From Tumebacillus permanentifrigoris (GTDB lineage Bacteria; Bacillota; Bacilli; Tumebacillales; Tumebacillaceae), in the NCBI RefSeq assembly GCF_003148565.1, contig NZ_QGGL01000002.1, forward strand, positions 62,001 to 126,000: a stretch of 64,000 nucleotides of DNA, in the 5' to 3' direction. Below are positions 36,645 to 45,828 of the stretch, one piece after another. Numbering within the stretch: position 1 is the stretch's first letter; each line of letters begins with the position of its first letter. The translations under genes and the position numbers were made by a program. Below the pieces are notes generated by a model, which worked only from the letters and a program-made list of their open reading frames with translations, had not been told where the DNA came from and did no database searches.

Positions 36645-37322
36645 CTACGATACGTATTCTTCGAGCCACAGGAGAAATTCCGCCAAGGTGACAAACTGGT
36701 GCTCAGGTTCTGCTTGATCCGCTGGCCACGGGTGACACCCACGCCGCCAGACGGGTGTGATCCCGGCAAACTCTGCCCCGCCTACATCGTTTTGCGGGTG
36801 GTCTCCTACATAGATCGCCTCCTCCGCCTCCACACCCAACGCTTCTAACGCCAACAGGAAAATCAGCGGGTCCGGCTTTTCATACCCCACCTCTGCCGAA
36901 ATCAACGTCACGTCAAAATAGTCTCGGATGCCCAACAAGTCGAGCTTGGCGTTTTGACGCTCGCTCTGCCCGTTGGTAATCAGCCCGAGGCGATACCCGC
37001 GAACCGCGAGTTGGTTCAACAGCGTGAACAGCCCGTTCATCGGCTCCACCACTTGCGGGAACACCGTGTTCCAGTGCTCGATCAACGCCTCCACAGCGGG
37101 GCGTTTTTTCCAAGGCAAGGTCGCCAACAGATCGTGGAATTTGTCACGCCCTCGGTATCCGCCACCGTCCGTTTCGACGATCGCGCGTTCAAGCTGTTCC
37201 AACGTCAGCTCGTCCAACGCGTCCGCAAAGTCTGCTGCGAACCGCGCCGCGTACTTCGGCATCGTCGCCCTGCGGTCGATCAGCGTGTCGTCGAGGTCAA
37301 ACAAAATCGCCTGTACCGCCAT
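36645..37322 (-). CDS. HAD-superfamily hydrolase (YjjG/PhnX-like phosphatase group)
   Basis: A 225-aa phosphatase. Motif I is LFDLDDTLID, motif II is LGLITNGQS, motif III is the Lys in EVGYEKPDPLIF, and motif IV is YVGDHPQNDVGGA. An all-alpha cap sits between motifs I and II. Members act on nucleotide monophosphates, sugar phosphates or similar; pairing with a nucleobase permease suggests a nucleotide, as inference only. The gene is separated from hemL by a terminator. Confidence 0.88.
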   Translation of the reverse strand: MAVQAILFDLDDTLIDRRATMPKYAARFAADFADALDELTLEQLERAIVETDGGGYRGRDKFHDLLATLPWKKRPAVEALIEHWNTVFPQVVEPMNGLFTLLNQLAVRGYRLGLITNGQSERQNAKLDLLGIRDYFDVTLISAEVGYEKPDPLIFLLALEALGVEAEEAIYVGDHPQNDVGGAEFAGITPVWRRGCHPWPADQAEPEHQFVTLAEFLLWLEEYVS

Positions 37323-37340
37323 AACTGCTTCCCCCTTTGT

Positions 37341-37373
37341 AAAAAAAGCCGTCGGACGCCCCGACGGCTTTTG
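37341..37373 (-). terminator. intrinsic terminator of the hem operon
   Basis: GCCGTCGG pairs with CCGACGGC around 5 nt; on the minus strand seven T follow. It lies directly after the hemL stop codon. Confidence 0.92.
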
Positions 37374-37375
37374 TG

Positions 37376-38674
37376 TTATAGCTGCTTCATCGCGTCACGA
37401 GACGCTTCCAACGTGCGGTCGATGTCCGCATCAGTATGGGCCAGCGAGAGGAATCCCGCCTCCAACTGCGAAGGTGCGAGGTAGACACCGCGCTCCAACA
37501 TCAGCGAGAAGTACTTCGCATACCGCTCCAAATTGCATAGCTTCGCCGTGTCATAGTCCACAACTTCCTGTTCGGAGAAGAACGTGCCCATCATCCCGCC
37601 GACATACGCGCCGGTGACCGGGAGCCCCAGTTCTTGGCCCGTCGCGAGGAAACCCTCGACGAGGCGCTTGCCCATCGCTTCGAGGCGGTCATACGCACCC
37701 GGTTCCCCGAGCATCTTCAGCGTGGTGTAGCCAGCGATCATCGCCAACGGATTGCCAGACAGCGTGCCCGCTTGGTAGATCGGGCCTGCCGGGGCGATCA
37801 TCTCCATGATCTCACGCTTGCCGCCATATGCGCCGACCGGAAGGCCGCCACCTATGACTTTGCCGAGCGTGGTCAGATCCGGTTCGATGTTGTAGAGCGC
37901 TTGGACGCCGCCGTAGGCCGCACGGAAGCCGGTCATGACTTCGTCGAAGATCAACAGGGTGCCGTACTGGCGAGTGATCTCCCGGATTTGTTGCAGATAG
38001 CCCTCACGCGGTTTGACCAGACCCATGTTGCCGCAGATCGGTTCGAGGATCACCGCCGCGATGTCGTCGCCAAACTTCTCGAACGCCAGTTTCAGGCTGT
38101 CGAAGTCGTTGAACGGAACGGTCAGCGTGTTCGACGCTACGGAGTCGGGCACGCCCGGAGAGTCGGGCAGGCCGAGCGTGGCCACGCCAGAGCCCGCTTT
38201 GATCAGCAACGAGTCCGCATGGCCGTGGTAGCAGCCTTCGAACTTGAGGATCTTGGAGCGATTGGTGTAGCCGCGTGCCAGACGCAGGGCGGACATCGTC
38301 GCTTCGGTGCCCGAGTTGACCATGCGCACGACTTCAACAGACGGCATGATCTCGGTGACGAGTTGTGCCATCTCCGTTTCCAGCAAGGTCGGCGCACCGA
38401 ACGAGGTGCCTTTTAGCGCGTATTCGTTGATCGCATGGACAACTTCCGGGTGGGCGTGGCCGAGGATCAGCGGGCCCCAAGACAAGCAGTAGTCGATGTA
38501 TTCGTTGCCGTCGATGTCGTACATTTTTGAGCCGGCACCGCGCTCGATGAACACAGGCGAGCCTCCGACAGCGCGGAAGGCCCGCACCGGAGAGTTGACG
38601 CCACCGGGGATCAGTTTTTTCGCTTCGGCAAATGCCGTTTCGGAACGAGTGTAGCCTTTGTGCATCGGTGTCAC
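37376..38674 (-). CDS. hemL: glutamate-1-semialdehyde 2,1-aminomutase
   Basis: A 432-aa PLP enzyme that converts glutamate-1-semialdehyde to 5-aminolevulinate, the second step of the C5 heme pathway. The PLP lysine is in [18 protein letters not shown], and [11 protein letters not shown] holds the PLP-ring Asp. [10 protein letters not shown] and [15 protein letters not shown] are family blocks. Length is normal. It is last in the hem operon, 17 nt after hemB. GAGGTG precedes the ATG. Confidence 0.97.
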   Translation of the reverse strand: MTPMHKGYTRSETAFAEAKKLIPGGVNSPVRAFRAVGGSPVFIERGAGSKMYDIDGNEYIDYCLSWGPLILGHAHPEVVHAINEYALKGTSFGAPTLLETEMAQLVTEIMPSVEVVRMVNSGTEATMSALRLARGYTNRSKILKFEGCYHGHADSLLIKAGSGVATLGLPDSPGVPDSVASNTLTVPFNDFDSLKLAFEKFGDDIAAVILEPICGNMGLVKPREGYLQQIREITRQYGTLLIFDEVMTGFRAAYGGVQALYNIEPDLTTLGKVIGGGLPVGAYGGKREIMEMIAPAGPIYQAGTLSGNPLAMIAGYTTLKMLGEPGAYDRLEAMGKRLVEGFLATGQELGLPVTGAYVGGMMGTFFSEQEVVDYDTAKLCNLERYAKYFSLMLERGVYLAPSQLEAGFLSLAHTDADIDRTLEASRDAMKQL

Positions 38675-38691
38675 CTCGCGGAAAATAGAGT

Positions 38692-39675
38692 TTAGTTGCC
38701 TTCTTGCAGATAGCGCGCTACGTCTTTGGCGAAGTAGGTCATGATGATGTCTGCACCTGCGCGTTTCATGCCGAGCAGCGTCTCCATCACGACGCTTTTT
38801 TCATCGATCCAACCGTTTTGCGCGGCTGCTTTGATCATCGCGTACTCACCCGAAACGTTATAGGCCACGATCGGCAGTTCATAGCGATCGCGCAGTTGAC
38901 GGATGATGTCCAAGTAGGCGAGCGCCGGTTTGACCATCAGGAAGTCTGCCCCCTCCTCGACATCCGAGTCTGCTTCGCGGAGCGCTTCACGACCATTCGC
39001 CGGATCCATCTGGTAGGTCTTGCGGTCGCCAAAGGAAGGTGCGGAGTGCGCCGCTTCACGGAACGGACCGTAGTAGGCCGAGGAGTATTTCACCGCGTAG
39101 GACATGATCGGGATCTCGGTGTAGCCATGTTCGTCCAGCGTGTGACGGATCGCGGCGATGCGACCGTCCATCATGTCGGACGGTGCGACGATGTCCGCAC
39201 CTGCTTGGACGTGGGACAGCGCCGTTTTCGCGATCAATTCCAGCGAAGCGTCGTTGAGGATCTGCTCGCCTTCGACGATGCCACAGTGACCTGCCGGGTT
39301 GTACTGGCAGAGACAGACGTCGGTGATCACGACGAGCTGCGGGAATTCCTGCTTGATCATGCGGATCGCTTGTTGCACGATGCCTTGCTCCGCGTAGGCT
39401 TGGGAACTGCACTCGTCCTTGTGCTCCGGGACGCCGAACAGGATGACCGACGGGATGCCGAGGTCGACCACCTCTTGCATCTCCACTTTCAAGGTATCGA
39501 GCGAAAAATGGTAGACGCCCGGCATCGAGCGGATTTCAGTTTTGATCCCTTGGCCTTCGACTGCAAATACCGGGTAGAGCAGATCGTTGGTCGTCAATTG
39601 ATTTTCGCGCACCATCGCGCGGATGCCAGCACTGCGGCGCAGGCGGCGGTGGCGTTGGAAGTTGAACTGGCTCAT
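38692..39675 (-). CDS. hemB: porphobilinogen synthase
   Basis: A 327-aa enzyme that joins two 5-aminolevulinates into porphobilinogen. The Schiff-base lysines are in [15 protein letters not shown] and [13 protein letters not shown]. The [12 protein letters not shown] segment is the metal-site region, with two of the three Cys usual in zinc enzymes visible here. It lies 3 nt after hemD and 17 nt before hemL. Confidence 0.97.
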   Translation of the reverse strand: MSQFNFQRHRRLRRSAGIRAMVRENQLTTNDLLYPVFAVEGQGIKTEIRSMPGVYHFSLDTLKVEMQEVVDLGIPSVILFGVPEHKDECSSQAYAEQGIVQQAIRMIKQEFPQLVVITDVCLCQYNPAGHCGIVEGEQILNDASLELIAKTALSHVQAGADIVAPSDMMDGRIAAIRHTLDEHGYTEIPIMSYAVKYSSAYYGPFREAAHSAPSFGDRKTYQMDPANGREALREADSDVEEGADFLMVKPALAYLDIIRQLRDRYELPIVAYNVSGEYAMIKAAAQNGWIDEKSVVMETLLGMKRAGADIIMTYFAKDVARYLQEGN

Positions 39676-39678
39676 GTG

Positions 39679-40473
39679 TTAGCCCCTCCTGAGGTGTTGG
39701 ACAAGTGCTTCGACAAGTCCCGGAATGGTGTATTCAGCAGGCATGACGTCGACAGCGAGGCCGTTTTTTTCCACGGTCTCAGCTGTGATCGGGCCGATCG
39801 CGGCCAGCGTGACACCTGCGAGCAAGTCATGGATCGGGTAGTGCTGGAGCGCGTCGAGAAAGTTGGTCACAGTGGAGGAGGAGGTGAACGTGACCGCGTG
39901 AACCTCCTGTGCTTGCAAGTGTTTCACCAGCGCGGAGGCATCCTCTGTGACAGGCAGCGTGCGGTAGGCATCCACTTCGGTGACGTGCAGGCCCAAGTTG
40001 CGCAAGGCCTCAGGCAGTTGCTTGCGCGCGATCTGTGCGCGTGGCAACAGGATGCGCTGCCCAGCTGCGGTCTGCGCGGCCAACGTGTCAGCAAGACCTT
40101 CACCGACAAATTCGCCTGCGAGCGCGTGGACGGTCAGACCCAGTTCTTGAAGCAGGGCGGCCGTCTTCGGCCCGACCGCTGCGATCTGCACCGACTGCAG
40201 GGCGGAAACCGGGACGCCTAGCGCCTGCATCCGCGCTCCGAACATCTCCACACCATTGGGCGATGTGAACGCCACCCAATCGAACGTCTCCAAGCTATGT
40301 AGGGCTGTATCGAGCGGCTGCAAATCCTCCGGCCACTCGATGCAGATCACGGGGAACTCAAAAGTCGAGCCCCCCAGTTCTTCAATGCGTCGGCACAACT
40401 CGCTCGCTTGTGCGCGAGAACGGGTGACCACGACGCGAACACCGTGTAGCGGCGCGTCGTTTGGACTGACCAT
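39679..40473 (-). CDS. hemD: uroporphyrinogen-III synthase
   Basis: A 264-aa enzyme that cyclises hydroxymethylbilane and inverts ring D. Sequence conservation is low across the family, as usual. Recognisable are the start GVRVVVTRSRAQASEL, WVAFTSPNGVEMF, VGPKTAALLQELG, and the second-domain AVTFTSSSTVTNFL. The gene starts inside the hemC stop (TAATG), so the two are translationally coupled. Confidence 0.94.
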   Translation of the reverse strand: MVSPNDAPLHGVRVVVTRSRAQASELCRRIEELGGSTFEFPVICIEWPEDLQPLDTALHSLETFDWVAFTSPNGVEMFGARMQALGVPVSALQSVQIAAVGPKTAALLQELGLTVHALAGEFVGEGLADTLAAQTAAGQRILLPRAQIARKQLPEALRNLGLHVTEVDAYRTLPVTEDASALVKHLQAQEVHAVTFTSSSTVTNFLDALQHYPIHDLLAGVTLAAIGPITAETVEKNGLAVDVMPAEYTIPGLVEALVQHLRRG

Positions 40474-41399
40474 TAGTGGCTCAGCTCCTCGCGCACTTGC
40501 GCCAGAATCGCCCCTGCCCCTTGTTCGATCAGGCGGGTTGCAATCAGGTTGCCCAGTTCGACCGGATCATGACCTGTCGCGGTCTCACGCAACAGGATCG
40601 CACCATCTGCTGAACCGACGATCCCGGTCAGGCGCAACTCGTCGCCCTCCAACTCGGCAAATGCACCGATCGGGATCTGGCACCCCCCATTGAGTTTGCC
40701 CAACACCGTGCGCTCCGCGGTGATGATGCGGCGGGTCGCCGGGTCTTCGAGCACAGACAGAAGTTCGCGGACATCTGCGTCCTTCGAGCGGCACTCGATC
40801 GCCAGCGCACCTTGACCTACCGCCGGGATGCACAGCTCTGGAGACAGGCGCTCCGTGATCTTGTCCGACCAGCCCATGCGCTCCAGACCAGCCGCAGCCA
40901 GCACGATCGCATCCAACTCCTGCTCTTCCAGTTTCGCCAGACGGGTGTTGATGTTCCCACGCAGGGAGACGATCTCCAAGTCGGGGCGAGCCGCACGCAA
41001 TTGCGCGGCACGACGCAGTGAGGAAGTGCCGACTTTGGCCCCGAGCGGCAGGTCTGCAAACAGCACGCCACCGCGCGAGATCAGCACGTCACGCGGGTCT
41101 TCACGGTGCGTGATCGCCACGATCATCAGCCCTTCTGGCATCTCATTCGGCATATCCTTCAGGCTGTGGACAGCAAAATCAACCGTGCCGTCGTACATCG
41201 CCTGTTCCAATTCCTTCGTAAAAAGGCCCTTGCCCCCGACTTTCGAGAGCGTGACATCGAGGATGCGGTCACCCTTGGTGACGATCTGCTCCATGCCGAT
41301 CTCCAAGTCCGGGTGATGCTTTTTCAGTTGATCGAGTACCCAATTCGTCTGTGTCAATGCAAGCGGGCTCTTGCGAGTCCCGACGACGATGCGCTTCAT
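40473..41399 (-). CDS. hemC: hydroxymethylbilane synthase
   Basis: A 308-aa enzyme that polymerises four porphobilinogens. The N-terminus RIVVGTRKSPLALTQT and the LFTKELEQAM and AVHSLKDMP blocks are typical. The dipyrromethane cofactor Cys is in LNGGCQIPIGAF. It overlaps the upstream precorrin-2 dehydrogenase gene by four bases. Confidence 0.97.
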   Translation of the reverse strand: MKRIVVGTRKSPLALTQTNWVLDQLKKHHPDLEIGMEQIVTKGDRILDVTLSKVGGKGLFTKELEQAMYDGTVDFAVHSLKDMPNEMPEGLMIVAITHREDPRDVLISRGGVLFADLPLGAKVGTSSLRRAAQLRAARPDLEIVSLRGNINTRLAKLEEQELDAIVLAAAGLERMGWSDKITERLSPELCIPAVGQGALAIECRSKDADVRELLSVLEDPATRRIITAERTVLGKLNGGCQIPIGAFAELEGDELRLTGIVGSADGAILLRETATGHDPVELGNLIATRLIEQGAGAILAQVREELSH

Positions 41400-42040
41400 G
41401 TCATGTATCCCCCTATGCAGTCCTGCACGAGCTGTTCTGCCTCCTCCTCGCGCCCTGTGCGCAAGAGGTCGAGCAAGTCCGACTCGGCAATCGCCTGCAA
41501 GATCTTCGTTCGTCGCTGCTCTTCACTTACTGTACCCAGCAAAAGCTGGCGAATCTCCGCCATCCTGTCTAAATAGGATACATATTCCTCACCAAAATGT
41601 ACCTCTAACTCCCGGCGAATGCGTTTCGCCACAGCAGGCGCGGCCCCGCCCGTCGAGACGGCGACTTGCAAGCGTCCCCGCCTCACCACCGCCGGGACCG
41701 TACAATTCCCGAGCGTCTGGTCATTGACGACGTTGCACAGACGGCCTGCCGCTTCTGCGTCTGCATAGACGCGCCGGTTGATCTCGATGGAGTCGGTCGC
41801 GGCAATGACCAAAAAAGCACGAGCGGCATCCCCGTCTTGGTACGCCCTCGCTTCCCACCTGATGCTGCCCGACTTTACATGTGCGGCGATGACATCCGTC
41901 ACAGTGGGTGCCACGACGGTAACCTCCGCGTGGCATGCGAGAAGCCCGGTGATCTTGCGCGCTGCCACCGGGCCTCCACCGACGACGAGACACCGCCGTC
42001 CTGCCAAATTCAAAAACACACCATACAAGCCTGAGTCCAT
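41396..42040 (-). CDS. precorrin-2 dehydrogenase / sirohydrochlorin ferrochelatase-like (CysG N-terminal type)
   Basis: A 214-aa protein similar to the N-terminal half of CysG, and to YlnF and Met8p. It oxidises precorrin-2 to sirohydrochlorin on the way to siroheme; Met8-type members also insert iron. The NAD-binding loop is CLVVGGGPVAARKITGLL, and NVVNDQTLGNCTVPAVVRRG is the family block near the active site. No uroporphyrinogen methyltransferase gene is in the window, so that step must be encoded elsewhere. Start: the ATG at 42040, 5 nt after AGGTGG; an in-frame GTG at 42049 overlaps that site. It sits between hemX and hemC. Confidence 0.9.
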   Translation of the reverse strand: MDSGLYGVFLNLAGRRCLVVGGGPVAARKITGLLACHAEVTVVAPTVTDVIAAHVKSGSIRWEARAYQDGDAARAFLVIAATDSIEINRRVYADAEAAGRLCNVVNDQTLGNCTVPAVVRRGRLQVAVSTGGAAPAVAKRIRRELEVHFGEEYVSYLDRMAEIRQLLLGTVSEEQRRTKILQAIAESDLLDLLRTGREEEAEQLVQDCIGGYMT

Positions 42041-42049
42041 GCCAGCCAC

Positions 42050-42868
42050 CTACCAGCGATGGAAGCCGGAGAAAAACGATCCGACAAACAGGTAGTTGAT
42101 CACGACGAGGCCAAATGTGGCGACGTTCCACCACGCCAGCTTCCGCCCCGACCATCCCGTGGCGTTGCGCAAGTACAGGTAGAACATGTAGCAGAGCAAC
42201 AGCACGATCGAAACGACCGGCTTCGCGTCCCAGACCAGCACCGAACCGAACACGGTGTAGTACCAGTTCACACCGAGGATCATCGCCAGCAACAACATCG
42301 GGAACCCGACGATGATCAAGCGATAGGTGAACGCGTCGAGCTTGTCGAGTGCAGGGAGGCGGCGGAACCACGAGTTCCAGCGCTTTTCCTTCAGCAGCTT
42401 CGACTGGATCAAGTACATGATCGAGAAAATAAACGCCAGCGAAAACGCCGCATAACTCAGGAAGGCCAGCGTGATGTGGATGATCAACAAGTTGCCTTGC
42501 AACCCGGTTCCGACCGAAGTGGCACCCTCACCCGTAAACAGGTCAAACACCACCATCGCAAACCCGATCACGTTGGTGAAGAACGCAAACAGGTCGATCT
42601 TGTAAAAATAATTGATCACCAATGAGAACGAAATCAGCAACCACGAGAAAAACAACGTCGTCTCGAATGTGGTCAACAAAGGCACATAGTGCACCTCCGT
42701 CATCCGCGTGAGGAAGAAGGAAGTTTGCAAGCCCCAGACCACCGCCAAAAGCCCGTATGCGATGCGGTTCAATATGCGCTTATGCGTAACAAAATCGGCG
42801 AAATACAACACAACCACGACCGCATACAAAAACGTCATCAGGTCGTATAAAAACAGACTCCTTGGCAT
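42050..42868 (-). CDS. hemX: HemX/CcsA-type membrane protein
   Basis: A 272-aa membrane protein with about eight hydrophobic helices and the tryptophan-rich WDAKPVVSIVLLLCY block of the CcsA/CcmC cytochrome-assembly family. The B. subtilis homologue HemX lies at the same place in the hem operon and lowers the amount of glutamyl-tRNA reductase. AAGGAGG precedes the ATG. It lies about 100 bp after hemA, a gap with no clear terminator. Confidence 0.92.
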   Translation of the reverse strand: MPRSLFLYDLMTFLYAVVVVLYFADFVTHKRILNRIAYGLLAVVWGLQTSFFLTRMTEVHYVPLLTTFETTLFFSWLLISFSLVINYFYKIDLFAFFTNVIGFAMVVFDLFTGEGATSVGTGLQGNLLIIHITLAFLSYAAFSLAFIFSIMYLIQSKLLKEKRWNSWFRRLPALDKLDAFTYRLIIVGFPMLLLAMILGVNWYYTVFGSVLVWDAKPVVSIVLLLCYMFYLYLRNATGWSGRKLAWWNVATFGLVVINYLFVGSFFSGFHRW

Positions 42869-42967
42869 GGTGCACGTTCCTCCTTTCCACGAAAAGAAAC
42901 CTCAACCCTACCTGCCTACTCAACCCTTCCGCAAAACCAGATCCCATCAAACTCCTGAAACTTGACG

Positions 42968-44437
42968 TTATCGCGTCCCCCAGCGACCTCGTATGCTGGA
43001 CATGCGCGCCGCGGCCGGAGCTTCCTCCTGGCGGGTTTGGTCCAATTGCTTGGTCACGGCGACTTTGGCGGAGGTGTGCGAACTCAAGCCGATTGCTTGC
43101 ACGTTCACCGCCGCTTCCTGCACAGATCCGGATGACTTCTCCGCGACAGGCTTGTCCGATGCCGACTCCTCGCCACCATCGAGTCCGAAGATCCGCGAGA
43201 ACACCGACAGATACATATCCGCTTCCTTCTCCGTCGCCATCTCCTTGACCTGCGTAATCGGCCCATGCACCATCTGGTTGATCAAGGTCATCGTCAGCTT
43301 GTTGATCGTGTGTACGTCCTTCTCCGACAAGCCGGAGACTTTGTTCACCAAGTTTTGCATCAGTTGTGCTTGCTGGGCCATCGCATTCTCTCGCAATTTC
43401 AAGATCAATGGTTTCGCCTGTTGCTCGTTCTGCCACTGGCGGAACGCGCTCATTTCCTCGGCAATAATGATCTCGATCTTGTCTGCTTCCTTTTGCCGTT
43501 CCTTCATGTTGATGGCGATGACACCCTCCAGATCGTCGATGTCGTAGAGGAACACGTTGTCCACTTTGCACATCTCCGGGTCGAGGTCACGCGGCACCGC
43601 GATGTCGATCAGGAACAGCGGGCGATGGCGACGCGTCTTCATCGTGGCTTTGACATGTTCCTTGGTCACCACATAGCCTTCTGCCCCCGTCGAGGACACC
43701 ACGATGTCCGCTTCCTTGAGCGCCATCTCCAACGAATTCATATCCAGCGCTTTGCCATCGAACTTGTCCGCCAATTCCTTGGCGCGTTGGTAGGTGCGGT
43801 TGACGACGAGCACCTGTGTCGCTCCGTTGGCGTTCAGATGCTTCGCGGTCAACTCCGACATTTTCCCGGCTCCTATGATCAGCACGGTTTTGTTGTCCAG
43901 CGACTCAAAGATCTTTTTCGCCAGTTCGACCGCCGCATAGGAAACCGACACGGCGTTCTCCCCGATCTTGGTCTCGTTGTGCGCACGCTTCGCCACGGTG
44001 ACGGAGCGCTTGAACAGACCGTTAAACACGGCAGCCGTCGCCCCAATCTCCTGCGAGAACAGGAACGCCGTGCGCACCTGCCCGAGAATTTGCGTCTCGC
44101 CCAGCACCATCGAGTCCAGACCTGCCGTCACCCGGAACAAGTGACGGATCGCTTGGTTTTCCCCATATACATATAGATGTGGGAGGAACGTCGCACGCGG
44201 CACCCCAGAGAGATCCGTCAGGTAGCCGTAGATCGCCTCTTCCCCAGCAGCGCGATCCTCCGCCACCGCGTAAATCTCCGTGCGGTTGCAGGTGGACACG
44301 AGCACGACCTCGTGAATCGCGCCAGATCTGCGCAACTTCGCCAGCGCCACCTCCAACTCAGATTCCGGCAGAGCGAATCGTTCGCGGATCTCGACGGGAG
44401 CTGAACGGTAATTCAGACCCACGACCATGATGTACAT
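42968..44437 (-). CDS. hemA: glutamyl-tRNA reductase with extended C-terminal tail
   Basis: A 489-aa enzyme that reduces Glu-tRNA(Glu) to glutamate-1-semialdehyde, the committed step. The catalytic Cys is in VLVSTCNRTEIY, the NADPH fold has VLIIGAGKMSELTAKHL, and IDIAVPRDLDPE is typical. The last ~65 residues, after the dimerisation domain, are low-complexity (rich in Ala, Ser, Glu, Val) and make the protein longer than the usual 420-455 aa. The ATG at 44437 lies 7 nt after GGGGGAG. First gene of the hem operon. Confidence 0.96.
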   Translation of the reverse strand: MYIMVVGLNYRSAPVEIRERFALPESELEVALAKLRRSGAIHEVVLVSTCNRTEIYAVAEDRAAGEEAIYGYLTDLSGVPRATFLPHLYVYGENQAIRHLFRVTAGLDSMVLGETQILGQVRTAFLFSQEIGATAAVFNGLFKRSVTVAKRAHNETKIGENAVSVSYAAVELAKKIFESLDNKTVLIIGAGKMSELTAKHLNANGATQVLVVNRTYQRAKELADKFDGKALDMNSLEMALKEADIVVSSTGAEGYVVTKEHVKATMKTRRHRPLFLIDIAVPRDLDPEMCKVDNVFLYDIDDLEGVIAINMKERQKEADKIEIIIAEEMSAFRQWQNEQQAKPLILKLRENAMAQQAQLMQNLVNKVSGLSEKDVHTINKLTMTLINQMVHGPITQVKEMATEKEADMYLSVFSRIFGLDGGEESASDKPVAEKSSGSVQEAAVNVQAIGLSSHTSAKVAVTKQLDQTRQEEAPAAARMSSIRGRWGTR

Positions 44438-44540
44438 CCCTTCACTCCCCCTCTATCCTTTCAACCCTCAAAAAAGCCGCCCTCTATATCAAGTCAACCC
44501 ATCGTCAACAAAAAAGACTCCAGCACAGTCAAACACCCTC

Positions 44541-44549
44541 ATTATATCA
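44541..44549 (-). promoter_or_regulatory. extended -10 promoter of the hem operon
   Basis: On the minus strand TGATATAAT gives a perfect -10 with the upstream TG extension; no good -35 is seen, which is normal for this class. It leaves a leader of about 95 nt before hemA. That leader has a weak GACT-N7-AGTC hairpin followed by six T, which might attenuate. Confidence 0.6.
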
Positions 44550-44577
44550 TAGCCATGCCACTTGCCTTCGACGAAAT

Positions 44578-44606
44578 TTGACAAGTGTATGTCGATATCC
44601 GATAAA
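44578..44606 (+). promoter_or_regulatory. sigma-A promoter of the ABC importer operon
   Basis: TTGACA at 44578-44583, exactly 17 bp, GATAAA at 44601-44606. It leaves a leader of about 60 nt. It diverges from the hemA promoter with about 30 bp between the two cores. No riboswitch motif was recognised in the leader. Confidence 0.6.
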
Positions 44607-44676
44607 TTCCCGATTCACCGTGACAGGAGCCTACGCATATCCTGCTAGCACGATATCTTCCCAAGGGGGGCTCACC

Positions 44677-45693
44677 ATGAACACATGGAAAAAATTTGCA
44701 TGCGGTGTTACCCTTGGCGCGATGCTGTTCACGTTGACAGCATGCGGAGGTGACAGCAACACGACAGACGACGGCAAGCTGGAGACGGTCCGCTTGACCG
44801 AAGTCATCCGCTCGATCTTCTACGCGCCGCACTACGTGGCGATTGAAAAAGGCTACTTCAAGGAACAAGGTCTCGACATCCAACTCGACACCGCATGGGG
44901 TGGGGACAAAGCGACCACCCGCCTGCTCGCAAATCAGGACGACATCGCGCTCGTCGGCGCGGAGACGACGATTTTTGTCCAACAACAGGGCGCGCCCGAT
45001 GCGCTCGTTTCCTTCGCACAAGCCACCCAGCGCGATGGTTCCTTCCTCGTCGCCCGCCAGAGTGCAACCAACTTTGACTGGTCGCAGTTGAAGGGCAAGT
45101 CGCTGCTCGGCTCGCGAGCGGGCTCGATGCCCGAGATGGTCAGCGAGTACGTCCAGAAGCAACACGGACTCAAGCCGTTCACCGACAACCAGATCATCCA
45201 GAACATCGCGTTCGACAACCAAGCGGCCGCTTTTGCTTCCGGGACTGGTGACTTCTTCCAAGCCTTCGAACCCGCCGCATCGCTTTTGGAAAAGCAAGGC
45301 CAAGGCCATGTCGTCGCCTCCTTCGGACAGGACATCGGCACCCTGCCCTACACGGTGTTCATGGCGAAGTCCAGTTACTTGAAGTCTCATCCGGAAACGG
45401 TGCAAAAATTCACCAACGCCGTGCAAAAAGCCCAAGACTACCTGCACACCGCCAAACCAGAGGAAGTTGCCAGCGTGATCAAGCCGTACTTTACCGATGT
45501 GGACCAAGAGATCCTCGTGCGCGTCGTCAAGCGTTACCAAGAATCTGACGCCTGGCCGACCAATACGGTGATCGACCAACAGGAGTTCGCCAACATGAAA
45601 AAAATCATGCAAACAGCAGGCGAACTGAAAAAGGACGTCGCGTATGAAACGGTCGTCGAACCTAGCTTCTCAGAAAAAGCCAAGCAAAAATAG
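44677..45693 (+). CDS. ABC transporter substrate-binding lipoprotein (SsuA/TauA/NMT1-like)
   Basis: A 338-aa lipoprotein. The signal peptide ends in LFTLTAC, with Cys25 as the lipidated residue. The mature part is the NMT1/SsuA-like fold: EVIRSIFYAPHYVAIEKGYF at the start and DIALVGAETTIFVQQQGAP in the first lobe. Relatives bind sulfonates, taurine, nitrate, riboflavin or pyrimidines; the ligand here cannot be read. The start is the ATG at 44677 after GGGGGG; the longer frame from 44578 would include the promoter and has no site. Confidence 0.9.
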   Translation: MNTWKKFACGVTLGAMLFTLTACGGDSNTTDDGKLETVRLTEVIRSIFYAPHYVAIEKGYFKEQGLDIQLDTAWGGDKATTRLLANQDDIALVGAETTIFVQQQGAPDALVSFAQATQRDGSFLVARQSATNFDWSQLKGKSLLGSRAGSMPEMVSEYVQKQHGLKPFTDNQIIQNIAFDNQAAAFASGTGDFFQAFEPAASLLEKQGQGHVVASFGQDIGTLPYTVFMAKSSYLKSHPETVQKFTNAVQKAQDYLHTAKPEEVASVIKPYFTDVDQEILVRVVKRYQESDAWPTNTVIDQQEFANMKKIMQTAGELKKDVAYETVVEPSFSEKAKQK

Positions 45694-45717
45694 GACGTTG
45701 CTTACAGTAGAAAAAAG

Positions 45718-45743
45718 GCCCCTGACCAAGTTCGGGCAGGGGC
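45718..45743 (+). other. intercistronic hairpin between binding protein and ATPase genes
   Basis: GCCCCTG pairs with CAGGGGC across 12 nt. No T run follows, so it is more likely an mRNA-stabilising or processing hairpin that keeps binding-protein mRNA in excess, as in many ABC operons, than a terminator. Confidence 0.6.
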
Positions 45744-45828
45744 AATCAAGAAAAAGGAGAGGAGAAATATGGGTTTCCCCACTAGGTTCTCCGCTCACCT
45801 GTGCCTTTATACATCGGAGGTGAACATC

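Noticed and set aside
38704-40221. 505-codon open frame on the plus strand across hemB and hemD
   Set aside because: Antisense shadow. The minus strand encodes clear HemB and HemD, and the plus frame crosses their boundary.
44607-44676. Riboswitch in the leader of the ABC importer
   Set aside because: The leader is too short (about 70 nt) and I saw no TPP, FMN or S-box core motif.
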